Assembly: GCA_030770535.1 (NCBI GenBank) | Contig: JASVEC010000201.1 | Span: forward strand, 1-32,461 | From: Batkoa obscura | Lineage: Eukaryota; Entomophthoromycota; Entomophthoromycetes; Entomophthorales; Batkoaceae | Direction of reading: 5' to 3' | Length of the DNA: 32,461 nucleotides | Shown here: piece after piece, positions 21,981 to 32,061 of the stretch | How the letters are laid out: every line of letters begins with the position of its first letter | Position numbering within the stretch: position 1 is the first letter of the stretch | Notes under the pieces: generated by a model | Told to the model about the DNA's origin: nothing | What the model saw: the letters and a program-made list of their open reading frames with translations, nothing else | The model's database searches: none | Program-made: the position numbers and the translations under genes

Positions 21981-22739
21981 ATGATTTTTTATTTATTAGT
22001 ATCACTGTTATTTTATATCACACTAGCACAAGCTCATAGTAACCTAAGGTACCCAATACCACGAGGCAACACCAAGTATAGCAGTTATTGTTCTAGAGGT
22101 TTAGGCTGTGAGGGCCCTTGTGACTCTTCAAGATCCGAGTCTGCTTTTCTAAAGCCCTTCTATCCCAAAAAAGTAATAAAACGTGGCGAAAAGATACGCG
22201 TTGAATGGCTTCGTCAAAATCACCCAGGTGGCTTTATAAGATTAGCATTTGTCCCTTTTGATCAATCAGATGACGCTAATGCATTTGATAATAACGTGAT
22301 CAAGTTTGTATGTTATGAGACAAATTGTGGAGAAACTGAAAGAGATGGACGTTTAGGCCACCTCAATGGGAGAGGAGATGGATTATGTTCAACTTATGTG
22401 ACAGTTCCAGATAATTTACCAGATGGACCTATCACTATGCAATGGATTTGGTTTGGTGGCGGGATATTCTTTGCTGTTCAAGACACTGGATTTGCAAATT
22501 ATTATAATTGCGCAGATATGGAATTGATTGGCGGTAATGAGTTTAATGCGACTCATAAGTATACGGCTTCATTTCAAGGTGGAGATGTTGCAAACATAGA
22601 CACTAATCAGTGTAGATATTGGGGCAGGAATAGCGTCCATCAATGTCCAGAAGGCTCAGAGAATGGGGATTCCTGTGGTAGATTGGTGATAAAAAATGGT
22701 ATACCGGATTATCCTAATTTGTTATTTGAGGAAAAATAA
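21981..22739 (+). CDS. Secreted LPMO-like copper protein with histidine brace, intronless, 252 aa
   Basis: Likely lytic polysaccharide monooxygenase or a relative, oxidising a polysaccharide outside the cell. The signal peptide ends AQA at residue 18, so the mature protein would start at His19 (HSNLRYPIPRG), as the copper brace requires. The second brace residue is probably His81 in RQNHPGGFIRLAFVPFD, and Tyr174 or Tyr175 in DTGFANYYNCADM could be the axial ligand. A dense set of Cys (37, 43, 47, 111, 116, 136, 177, 211, 222, 232) suggests several disulfides. After about residue 186 there is a short Cys-containing tail, not a clear carbohydrate-binding module. I cannot place it in a specific AA family from sequence alone. 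No introns; it lies in the same accessory stretch as the tyrosinase. Confidence 0.85.
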   Translation: MIFYLLVSLLFYITLAQAHSNLRYPIPRGNTKYSSYCSRGLGCEGPCDSSRSESAFLKPFYPKKVIKRGEKIRVEWLRQNHPGGFIRLAFVPFDQSDDANAFDNNVIKFVCYETNCGETERDGRLGHLNGRGDGLCSTYVTVPDNLPDGPITMQWIWFGGGIFFAVQDTGFANYYNCADMELIGGNEFNATHKYTASFQGGDVANIDTNQCRYWGRNSVHQCPEGSENGDSCGRLVIKNGIPDYPNLLFEEK

Positions 22740-22849
22740 AATAATACTATATACTTATTAATATTATTATTGTTTATTATTATGTACTTAAATTTAAAGG
22801 TTTTTTTAACTAAATTATTTTGTTCTTGAAAAAACAAAAATAGGATAGA

Positions 22850-24960
22850 ATGAGCTACCAAACAATATTATTTCAGTATCAAGTGATATTGAAGAAACAA
22901 AAGCAAGAGCAGAAAAAACAGAAGTAAAATTGAAGAAAGAATTTATTGAAGAAAGACAAATAAAGATAAGGAAATTGACGTAATTTTGATACAGTCCGCT
23001 AAAGTAGAAAAAGAAGTAGTTGTAGGTAATTTGAATTAATTTAAGCCTTAAATGGATCTGAGGAAAAAAGAAAAAACAAAGAGTTATCCAAATTTTCTGA
23101 AACTACTGTATATACGTTTAATTGCCCGGTATACCTGTGTTTGTGCCATTATTGTCGAGCTTGTATGCAAAGGGTAGGTATTAGGAATGTATTGATTTGT
23201 AGAAGGTGTAAATACAGTTATCATATTGCATGTATGAAAAAAAAATCGGTCAATATTTTTGATAGAAGATGGTAATGAAACTATCAATATTGTTTTTCAG
23301 CTATAATAAAATTAACGATTAGATTATGTGAATATGGGGATGTTTTTTTACGTTTAAGGATTTTACTAAGAATTTTTCCGCTCAAATAGTGCTAAAAGGT
23401 GGAAAAAGTAATGAAGCCAAAAAAAAACACTCCCATATTGTGAATTTAAATACAAAATCCCAAGTAACCAAACCTGCTTCTTTTACACCGGGAAATTCGA
23501 AAAACATCTTTCAGGTTCTGGTTGGAAGAAAACATTGAATTTATCTTATAACAAGCTGTACAAGCAATCAAATCATTTATATACTAAAATTGTATTTATT
23601 TATTATTCGTTTTTCTATACATGGAATCAGCCAAACTAATACACATCCTGGTTATTGGATTGTATTAGGTAGTGGTTGCGGATTCGATAGCGATAACTGT
23701 CAAGAATTTATTTATATAGGACAAGGGGGTTTTGATACCAAAGGTCACAAAATTGAACATCAAAAGCTTACAGGAGGAAATATGGAACTAGCATCAACGT
23801 ACAACTTCATATTAAATGTTCAAGGTTCTGTTGTAATAAATTGGACTAAAAGCTCACCAGTTCGAGTGTTTTGAGGTGGAAGGCTTTATGTTAAATTCCT
23901 AAAATATACTCCAAAAGTGGGTATAGATACGATGAGATATATAAACTAGTACAATATTACAAGCTTTAAAATCCATCAAACGGATATAACATTTGGCAAT
24001 TTGAATTCAAAAGACATGATATTGAATCTGCTCCATGGATAGAAGAAGGGAAACAATTTATGAAAGAAAATGACATTACATTTGACCAAACAGATCGTAT
24101 TATACCCAGAAAACCTACAGCTCCAAGAAAAAGAAAACCTATTATTATGCTAAAGTTTATTCCTCACAAGAATTTAAATCTTGCATTCATACCAGTTGTA
24201 TTTAATAATGGCAACAGTAGTACTATAGATAATAACGGAGTTGACATTGATCCTAATAATATTGTGGGAACTATCAATGACTATAATGGTTTTAATGGGA
24301 CTATGAGAGGTAGTAATAACAACAATAATACTATAGGAGCTAACAGTAGCTATAATAATAGTGATGTAATTAACAATGGTTACAATGTTGATAATAATAA
24401 GCATGGTGTTAATATTGTTAATAATAATACATATGATTTTAGTTTTGATAGTATACTCAGATATAATACTTATAATCATAATGCTTATAACCGCAATAGC
24501 AAACGTAACAATATATTTAATTCAAATGGTAATCTTTTATATAATAATGGTTTAAGTTTCTCAACAATTGGTTCCAACTTGAATCCCTAGGTTAATAATA
24601 ACACATACAACAATGGTATTATAAATAACGATGATATATATAACAATGGTATTATAAATAATAGTATTATATATAATAGTGACACAGTTAGCACTACTAA
24701 AAGTGCTAAATACGTGATGCCACTATTACTTGAAGATTTGATCGAATTGGATTAGAATAATCAACTAAAATGGAATCAAACAATGATTAAAGAATACGAT
24801 AATTTTAAAGAATTCATAAGCACTGTTCAAAACACTCTTGCATGTGCATTTTGCTCCTCCTTTTTGAACTATAAGAAAGTAATAAGTACCAGGTGTCATC
24901 ATTACTCATGTCATTCTTGTTAACTAGAAACCTAAAGGTCCAACTTACTACATGTCCTGA
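22850..24960 (+). pseudogene. Decayed UHRF1/ORTH-like gene: coiled coil - PHD - SRA(YDG) - Asn-rich - RING
   Basis: Pieces of one multi-domain protein lie in order on the + strand but in several frames with stops. In order: a charged coiled-coil segment (about 22876-22978); a PHD finger (23144-23233; C-x2-C-x14-C-x2-C-x4-H-x2-C); an SRA/YDG domain (about 23630-24060; VLGSGCGFDSDN, FIYIGQGGFD, QKLTGGN, SSPVRVF, then YRYDEIYK and APWIEEGK); an Asn-rich linker (24200-24590, continuing to about 24690); and a C-terminal RING half (24843-24920; C-x2-C-x13-C-x-H-x3-C-x2-C). UHRF1 and plant ORTH/VIM proteins with this order read methylated cytosine in DNA and ubiquitinate histones. At least three in-frame stops and one frame change fall within or just after the SRA region, and the RING is followed at once by a stop. 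A MITE copy lies between PHD and SRA. Missed introns could explain a little, but not all. Confidence 0.8.
23332..23438 (-). mobile_element. MITE-like element, copy 6 (107 bp), best-preserved
   Basis: Begins ATATGGGGATGTTTTTTT and ends AACACTCCCATAT. Taking the ends as ATGGGG/CCCAT, the flanks are ATGTGAAT and TTGTGAAT, an 8-bp direct repeat with one difference; this is the clearest target-site duplication among the copies. It lies between the PHD and SRA pieces of the decayed gene. Confidence 0.9.
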
Positions 24961-25028
24961 GTCTTTATTACCTTTGTATCCCGAGTTATAGAATCACGAT
25001 TTGGGCTTTACTACAAATTGTAATTATG

Positions 25029-25134
25029 ATATGAGGATGTGTTTTTGTTTTTAAGAATTTTACTAACAAATTTTCCGTTTAAATAGTGCTTAAAAAATGG
25101 AAAAGTAATGAAGTTAAAAAAAACACTCCCATTA
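25029..25134 (-). mobile_element. MITE-like element, copy 7 (106 bp)
   Basis: Begins ATATGAGGATGTG and ends ACACTCCCATTAT. Body: TTAAGAATTTTACTAACAAA, TAAATAGTGCTTAAAAAATGG, AAAGTAATGAAG. Same orientation as copy 6. It lies just downstream of the decayed RING piece. Confidence 0.85.
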
Positions 25135-25352
25135 TAGAGAAAGAAAGTTAATGAAATCAAGCTGTTATTTTTCCAAGATTTTAAAGTTATTGTCGTCATA
25201 TATGTAAAAAATAGTATATAATTATTAGCGTCTTTATAAAGCTTCAAATAAGACTGCTTCATCGGCATCTATTTCATATTTGAATTCTAATGAACTGAAA
25301 AAATTCCTAAAAAATAAATTAATGCCTAAAATAATAATAATTTACACAGGTT

Positions 25353-26735
25353 TTACTTTGGAAAATAGTTTGAACTTTGGCCAAATGAATAAAATAATGT
25401 GACATTTTCATTCAGTTTTATTTCATTTTTAATTGTTTGATCAAAATAGACAGCCTCTTTATTAGGCGCCTTATCAATAATCATCTGCATCAGCTTAATA
25501 TAACTTTTACTATTCAAATTAAAGTGTGTGAATTGAATAAACTGTAGATTTAGTAAATCTAAATGGATATCCAAGCTCTCAATTTCTTTAGCATTAAGTA
25601 AATGACTACAATTAGACAGATGTAGCCACCTTAAGCTTGGCAAACATAAAGCCAGCCACTCCAAACAATATTTTTTGATTTTGACTCCTTTCAATTCAAT
25701 GTGTTTCAATCGAAATAATATGGGTACCTCTTTAAATATTTTGTCATCGAATATGCAGTCACTTAATGACAGTGCGGACAATAACTTTAATTCAGTAACC
25801 AATTTTACTAAAAAATCATTATCTAAGTTGGCTTGATAAAGCGCTAGCAGTTTTAAATGTTTTAATAAGAATAAGCTGTTATCAATTTGTCTATTGAAAT
25901 AGGGTCGCATATTTAGTTTTACCAATGGGCTTTTCCAATCTTTTAAAATATCTTGATTAATTGCTACACGACTCTCATAGCTTGTTTCAGGACTAAAATT
26001 TAAAGCCTCAAGGTTAGGAAAACTATTACTATCAATCAATTGAAACTCCTCATCTTCTATTTCATTAAATATTAATATTTCCGATAAGGATAAATGTAAC
26101 AAATTATCCATTTTAATCTTATTCAATGTTTGTACATGTCCTAAATAAAATTTCCCATACAACTCCAGCCATTTTAAACTCTGCAGTTTGTGTATGGTAT
26201 GTATTAACTCATGGTTAATGTTACTTACATTTAAATATAAGTATGTTAGGTTTGTTAAACATGTTAATGGCTTTAACAGCTCATTTAATATGGTTGTAAA
26301 CCCTATAAAGGCGCAATCTAACTTCAGTATCTCTAGTTTAGTAAACAAAGTAAAATCAAAGTATTCAGGCTCAATCCCAAAGTCATCATCTTTCCAACAG
26401 AAGCTTTTAATATTTAGTAAATAAGTAACAATACTTTGAAATGACTCGATATTAATAGGCCCTGAAAGCTGTAAGTGTTCAATTGATGGACAATGCCTTA
26501 TGATTTCTCCAAGTGAACGTGTTGAAAAGTAGGTGTTAAATTTTAAAATTTTGATATACTTTCCACAAGTATTCAAGTATGGTGGTATTGAACTAGAATC
26601 AAAATCTACTGTCTTCCAAAACTTTCTTTTTGTTTCAAGGCGTATATATTGATTCAGCTGATGGTATATAACCCTTTCTTTAGTTGGTAAATACGAGTAT
26701 ATTTTCCAATGTATAAAGTAAGGTAGTATATCCAT
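25353..26735 (-). CDS. F-box-like / leucine-rich-repeat protein, intronless, 460 aa
   Basis: Probable substrate receptor of an SCF ubiquitin ligase. It starts MDILPYFIHWKIYSYLPTKERV, an F-box-like helix set, and continues with a long series of irregular leucine-rich repeats (LKILKFN, LEHLQLSG, LEILKLDC, LTYLYLNVSN, LKWLELYG, LRWLHLSNCSHL) in RNI/AMN1 style. I chose ATG 26735 because the 29 residues an upstream in-frame ATG (26822) would add are low-complexity Phe/Ile/Lys-rich and would precede the F-box. The start lies 175 bp from the divergent Aquarius start, so the two may share a promoter. Substrate unknown. Large lineage-specific families of such proteins are common in fungi. Confidence 0.8.
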   Translation of the reverse strand: MDILPYFIHWKIYSYLPTKERVIYHQLNQYIRLETKRKFWKTVDFDSSSIPPYLNTCGKYIKILKFNTYFSTRSLGEIIRHCPSIEHLQLSGPINIESFQSIVTYLLNIKSFCWKDDDFGIEPEYFDFTLFTKLEILKLDCAFIGFTTILNELLKPLTCLTNLTYLYLNVSNINHELIHTIHKLQSLKWLELYGKFYLGHVQTLNKIKMDNLLHLSLSEILIFNEIEDEEFQLIDSNSFPNLEALNFSPETSYESRVAINQDILKDWKSPLVKLNMRPYFNRQIDNSLFLLKHLKLLALYQANLDNDFLVKLVTELKLLSALSLSDCIFDDKIFKEVPILFRLKHIELKGVKIKKYCLEWLALCLPSLRWLHLSNCSHLLNAKEIESLDIHLDLLNLQFIQFTHFNLNSKSYIKLMQMIIDKAPNKEAVYFDQTIKNEIKLNENVTLFYSFGQSSNYFPK

Positions 26736-26910
26736 AATTAAATAATAAAAATAAATGAAAAATATAAAAAATGTCAAATTAGAAAAATCAAAATTTTTGA
26801 TTTTTTTTATCTCTATTTTCATTCGTCAAGCTCTTGACCCAATAAAATTTAAGCATTACTTGAATAAAAATTAAAAGCTCTGAAATCATTTAACTTATCT
26901 TTATAATCTA

Positions 26911-29900
26911 ATGACAGCTACAAAAAGAGGTAGAGGACGTGGTAGAGGTCGTGGAAGAGGAAAAGCAAGCTCATCTCAGGAATCTGAAAACAATTCGACA
27001 CAGAACAATGTCAGTGAGCTAAAGGCTGAAACCGAGTCGAGTAACTTAACCGCAGCTGCTTCACCAAAATTGGAAACAGTGATGGAGGATGTAGGTCCAA
27101 ACGGGGATCAAAAGGAGAAGGATAAAGAAGCAAAGGCTATTATTAAGGAAAAAGAAGAAAGTGAAGACGAAGAAAATGAGGTTGAAATCAATAAAAACAA
27201 TAAACGAATCTCTGTAAAAAAAGAAAAAAAAGTATATACAACTGCACTTCCAAAACATATAGATTCTGCTGAGATTGAATTTTCAACATCCAACTTAGAG
27301 GAAGGAATAGATTCTAGCATAGTAGAGATAGCAGAAAGTGAATGGTTACATAAAGAAAGTGAGGTTAAAGGAAAAAGAAAGAAAGAAAAAAAATTTGATA
27401 ACAAAAAAGTAGACAAATTATTTTCTAAAGTGATAGAAAGTGGAAGTATCGATGCTAAAAAGGTAGCTTCTTTGGAGTTTGAAGCTTGTCTTGAGAAAGT
27501 AAGTTTTTTAAATGTTGAGTCAAATTTTTATTAAAATTTTCAAAGTTTTTATGGCCCAATTATGTACCAGCTACAAGCTCAAACGCTCATATTTTATTGA
27601 TGATTCTAATTATTAACCAAAAATTAACAGATCAAGCCGCTTTATCGCCTTGGGGTAAGTAATTTACAATTGATTTAAATGAGACTAAAACATAAATAGA
27701 ATTACTTGAAGCAGATCCGAAAAAGTATTCTGAATTGTTCTATAAAGCCATGGCTTTGAATCTTTACGACGCTAATACAAAGGATAAAAAGTATATGAAA
27801 AATTTACCTAAATTAGTTTATTTTCAAGTTAAAATTGCCTTGTTGAGGTTTTTTACGTTTTCTTTTCAAAGTTTAGATAACTCTTTGGTGCGTGAACAAT
27901 GTTTAAAGTAATTTATTTTTTAATTTAACTTGTCATCTTAATTCAAGTATAGATTAACAACAATCTCCATCTGGCACAATCTTTGTAGTGAAGCAAGGAG
28001 AGAAGAAGAGATTGCCAAATCAGCTCAGCTCAAAAGGCTTTGGAAGCATAGCGAGAAAAAGTTTAATTCGAAGGGTAATTTTGCAAATTTTGCAAATTTT
28101 TATGCTAAACTGTTTTTTAGATGAAGAAGAGAAGAAAAACTTAATCAAAGATCGTACTTTTCTTTCAGATTTGGTAAAGTTGTTTATTAAAAGCTTATAT
28201 TCGATTGATCCAAGCGAAGGTTATGCTGTAGATGAAGAAGAAGAAGCATTAATACTTTATTGTGAAAGGATGATGGAGTTTTTAATTGATTTGATTTCGC
28301 AATTACCAACTAGAAGATTTTTTAATACTTTATTAAAAGACCATTATTTATTAAATTATTGCAAAGAATCTCCACTTACAAAGTCAGTATCAAAGGGTAA
28401 GTATAATGTTGTAATTTACTATTATAATATATGTTAATTTTATTTTTAGTCAAAAATTCAATCAATTATTAGCTGATTTTGAATTTTACACGCATTTTGA
28501 AATCAATGATTTTACTGGTCAAAGCTTAAACAAAGATCTAGTAACAGAAACACTTTACAAAGATGTTCATCAATTTGTTTTAATTTGCTTCAAGCATTTC
28601 GAAGAAGAGTTGAAAAGTTTGATATTGAGTCATGTATCTGCGCTTACTAATAGAGATGTTTTACTAAAACATTTAAGATTATTATCAATAGAAGATTTAA
28701 TTAAACTATGTGGCTATCTTAATATGCGCACGGAACCTATTACATTAATAGAAAGTGAAAAGGAAGATTATTATAGTAAGCAATTTTTATTAAATTGTTT
28801 AGCATTACGTTATGAGAAAAGAAAATCGCAGTTGGATTTAATAAACTCGTACCCTTTATTCCCTAACGAGAGTGCAATATTTGATCAAAGTATTATAGAT
28901 AATCAATTTTATAATGGTGAGTTTCCTTTAGCTTTACCTAAACTCAACCTTCAATTTCTTACCTTACATGATTATTTAATACGTAACTTCCAATTATTCC
29001 GATTGGATGCTTATTACGAGATTAGACAAGATATTGAAGATGCCATAAAAAGATTATCCCCCAGATACATACCTTCTGAAAATGCTACTGCTTTTTCAGG
29101 TTGGGCTAGAATGGCTTGTGAAATTAATAGACTTTCTATTACAGATATTAAAAAGCCAAAATTAGGTCAAATCACCCCCTCTAGGGTTATAGCTGACATA
29201 CAACTAGATTTGGGCAGATATACAGAATCAATCCGAAATGAATGGAAATCATTAAAGCAGCATGATATTTTATTTTTATTAACAATTCAAGCTACAACTG
29301 ATAGCAGTAAGCCATACATTGAGGGAAGTTCATTTCAGGATCATTTTGGTATTACAACCGTACGTGGGTGTGAAGTAATAGATATTTTAGATGATGAAGG
29401 TAAGCCCGTGAATGAAGTAGGTAAACCAAGATTAGAAGATCCAAATGCTGTAATGCAAGCACCTTTAAGAACAATTCGAGTAGATTTAGATCCTAATCAA
29501 TACCAAAATGATCTTTCATTATCAAATGGTCATACAATTTACCAAAGTTTTAATATCGTATTAAGACGTAAACCTAAAGATAACAATTTCAAAGCTGTTT
29601 CACAAACTATACGCGATCTTATGCAAAGTGAATTGATTGTACCTGATTGGCTGAAGAGTATTGTCTTAGGTTATGGGGATCCAAGTGGAGCCCATTATAG
29701 TAACTTTGAATTAAATAATGATGAGTTTTACTTTAATGATACCTTTATTGATTTTGATCATATAAAAGAGAGTTTCCCTAATACAAGCATTGTAGCTTTA
29801 AATGAAAATATGATACCACCCTTTGTATTAAAGTTTCCCTCTATCTCGGAACCTCCAAGCAAAAAGCAAAAAGGGGAAAGCAACTTAATATCAACTGTGT

Positions 29901-31871
29901 TTTCAAATCAAAATAAACTTGAATTTAAGTCACACAAAGCACTCAAAAAAGGACCATATACTTCAGATGAACCTCATAAAAATCAAATAAGATTTACCCC
30001 AACTCAAATCGAAGCTATCTATTCCGGCTGTAATAAAGGATTAAGTTTAATTGTAGGACCGCCCGGTACCGGTAAAACAGATGTTGCTGTACAGATCATT
30101 TCTAATTTATATCACAATCATCCTAAGCAAAAAGTGTTATTAGTCACCCACTCAAATCAAGCACTTAATCAACTTTTTACAAAGATTGCAGCACTTGATA
30201 TTGACCCACGCCATTTATTACGTTTAGGTCATGGGCATGAAGAGCTGGATATGGAGGAATCATTTTCTAAGTACGGGAGAGTCAACTCATTCTTAGAGCA
30301 AAGAATAACTCTTTTAGAACAGGTCAATAGACTAGTTAAAGTATTTGAATTAGACGGCGACCATGCTCATTCCTGTGAATCAGCTTTACACTTCTATCAA
30401 GAATATGTGGAACCTAAATGGGATGAGTACTTGAAGTTATTAGGTATATCTAATAATCAAAATAGCAAAATATCTGATAGCATCACCTCTTCTTTCATCG
30501 CTAATAACTTTCCATTTACTGGGTTTTTTATTGATGCTCCAAAGCCTTTAGTTCCAGAGGATAAAGAAGAAGCTGTAGAAGCTATCTTTGGTTGCTATAG
30601 GCATATCACCCACCTTTTTGACCAAATTAAAACCATATATCCATTTGAACTTTTACGTAGCAGTAAAGATAGGGCCGACTATTTGTTAGTTAAAGAAGCA
30701 AGGATTGTAGCAATGACATGTACACATGCAGCTTTGAAAAGAAGAGAGTTAGTTAGATTAGGGTTTACATATGAAAATCTTATTTTAGAGGAAGCAGCTC
30801 AAATATTGGAGATTGAGACTTTTATTCCACTTGTTTTACAAGAAACCCCACTAGATCAAGAAGCCCATTTACAAAGAGTAGTACTTATTGGTGATCATAA
30901 ACAACTTCCACCTGTAGTCAGAAACCTTGCATTCCAAAAGTATGGTAACATGGGTCAATCCTTATTTTCACGTTTGATAAGATTGGGTGTGCCTAAAATA
31001 CAGTTAGATTCCCAAGGTAGATCTAGACCACAGATAGCTGATCTCTATAGGTATAGATACCCTGGTTTAGGTGATCTTTCCCATTTAACTCAAGGTGCCT
31101 TTAAGCTTGCAAATTCTGGGTTTGCCCATCCATTCCAATTTATAAATGTTAATGAAGGGCAAGGCGAAACTTGCCCCGTACCATTTTTTTACCAAAATTT
31201 AGTAGAAGCGGAATATGTGGTAGCCATGTACCAATATATGCGATTGATTGGGTAATTTTAGTTAATCTTTTAAGTTATACTTATTTATTAATTATTTTGT
31301 AGTTATCCAGCATCTAAAATAACAATCTTAGCCACCTATAATGGACAAATCTCATTGATTAAAGATATTATTTCAGTAAGATGTTCTAAGAACCCATTAC
31401 TTGGCAATCCAGCTAAGATTAGTACAGTAGATAAATATCAAGGAGAACAAAATGACTGTAAGTTTAATTTGAATTTATAAAAATAAACAACATTGACATT
31501 ATTTAGATATTTTATTGTCATTAGTTAGAACTAAGGCAGTTGGTCATCTTAGAGATATACGTCGTATGACTGTAGCACTTTCTAGAGCTAAACTTGGATT
31601 ATATGTGTTTGGGAATAAAAACTTGTTTATGTCCTGCTCTGAGTTGCAACAAAGTATTGCGCCTTTCTTTCAAAATAAAGGGGATAAATTGGTATTGGTT
31701 AAAGAAGAGAGTTACCCAACTGATAGAGAAGTAACTAATACTCCATCTGGACAACAGATCTCTGGATTAAAAGAAATGGGTATTTTAGTTCATGAAATGT
31801 TGAAAGAACAAATGGAGTCTCAATCATCAGCATTAGACGAGACAAATAATGAGGTACCAATGGAAGATTAA
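26911..31871 (+). CDS. AQR: Aquarius-type intron-binding spliceosomal RNA helicase, eight exons, about 1541 aa
   Basis: SF1 helicase of the intron-binding complex in the spliceosome. Exons are 26911-27498, 27546-27654, 27700-27907, 27953-28074, 28121-28396, 28450-31251, 31303-31457 and 31507-31871. The protein opens with a GRGRGRGRG run and a charged region of about 150 residues before the alpha-solenoid. Conserved blocks follow: [60 protein letters not shown], Walker [15 protein letters not shown] (about residue 970), [22 protein letters not shown], motif [38 protein letters not shown] and [10 protein letters not shown]. Length is close to human AQR (1485). Every junction closes except exon 5/6: donor GTAAGT at 28397 leaves phase 1, while the conserved [12 protein letters not shown] frame needs phase 2. 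Confidence 0.95.
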
Positions 31872-32061
31872 ACTAGTCTTTAAATATTCAAAATGGATAT
31901 ACAAATACATCATTGAATTCAAGCCAAGTGCAGAATAATTACAAATTGACTCTTCTTTTTTAATCTTTTTATACACCTTTCTTACTTAAAAAGATCAAAA
32001 TAAAATAAAGATTTAAAATTGAAAAGATTTAAAAGTTTCTATTACAAATAATTTAATTTTT

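Noticed and set aside
24174-24479. 101-codon Ile/Thr/Val-rich frame on the - strand
   Set aside because: Antisense of the Asn-rich linker in the decayed UHRF1-like gene; repetitive AAT codons create it.
26736-26822. N-terminal extension of the F-box/LRR protein from an upstream in-frame ATG
   Set aside because: The added residues are low-complexity Phe/Ile/Lys from AT-rich upstream DNA. The F-box-like motif begins right after the downstream Met.
27988-28120. In-frame start for a separate small protein before Aquarius exon 5
   Set aside because: Exon 4 (27953-28074) reads a different frame here with Aquarius-like sequence, and a 46-nt intron joins it in phase to exon 5.
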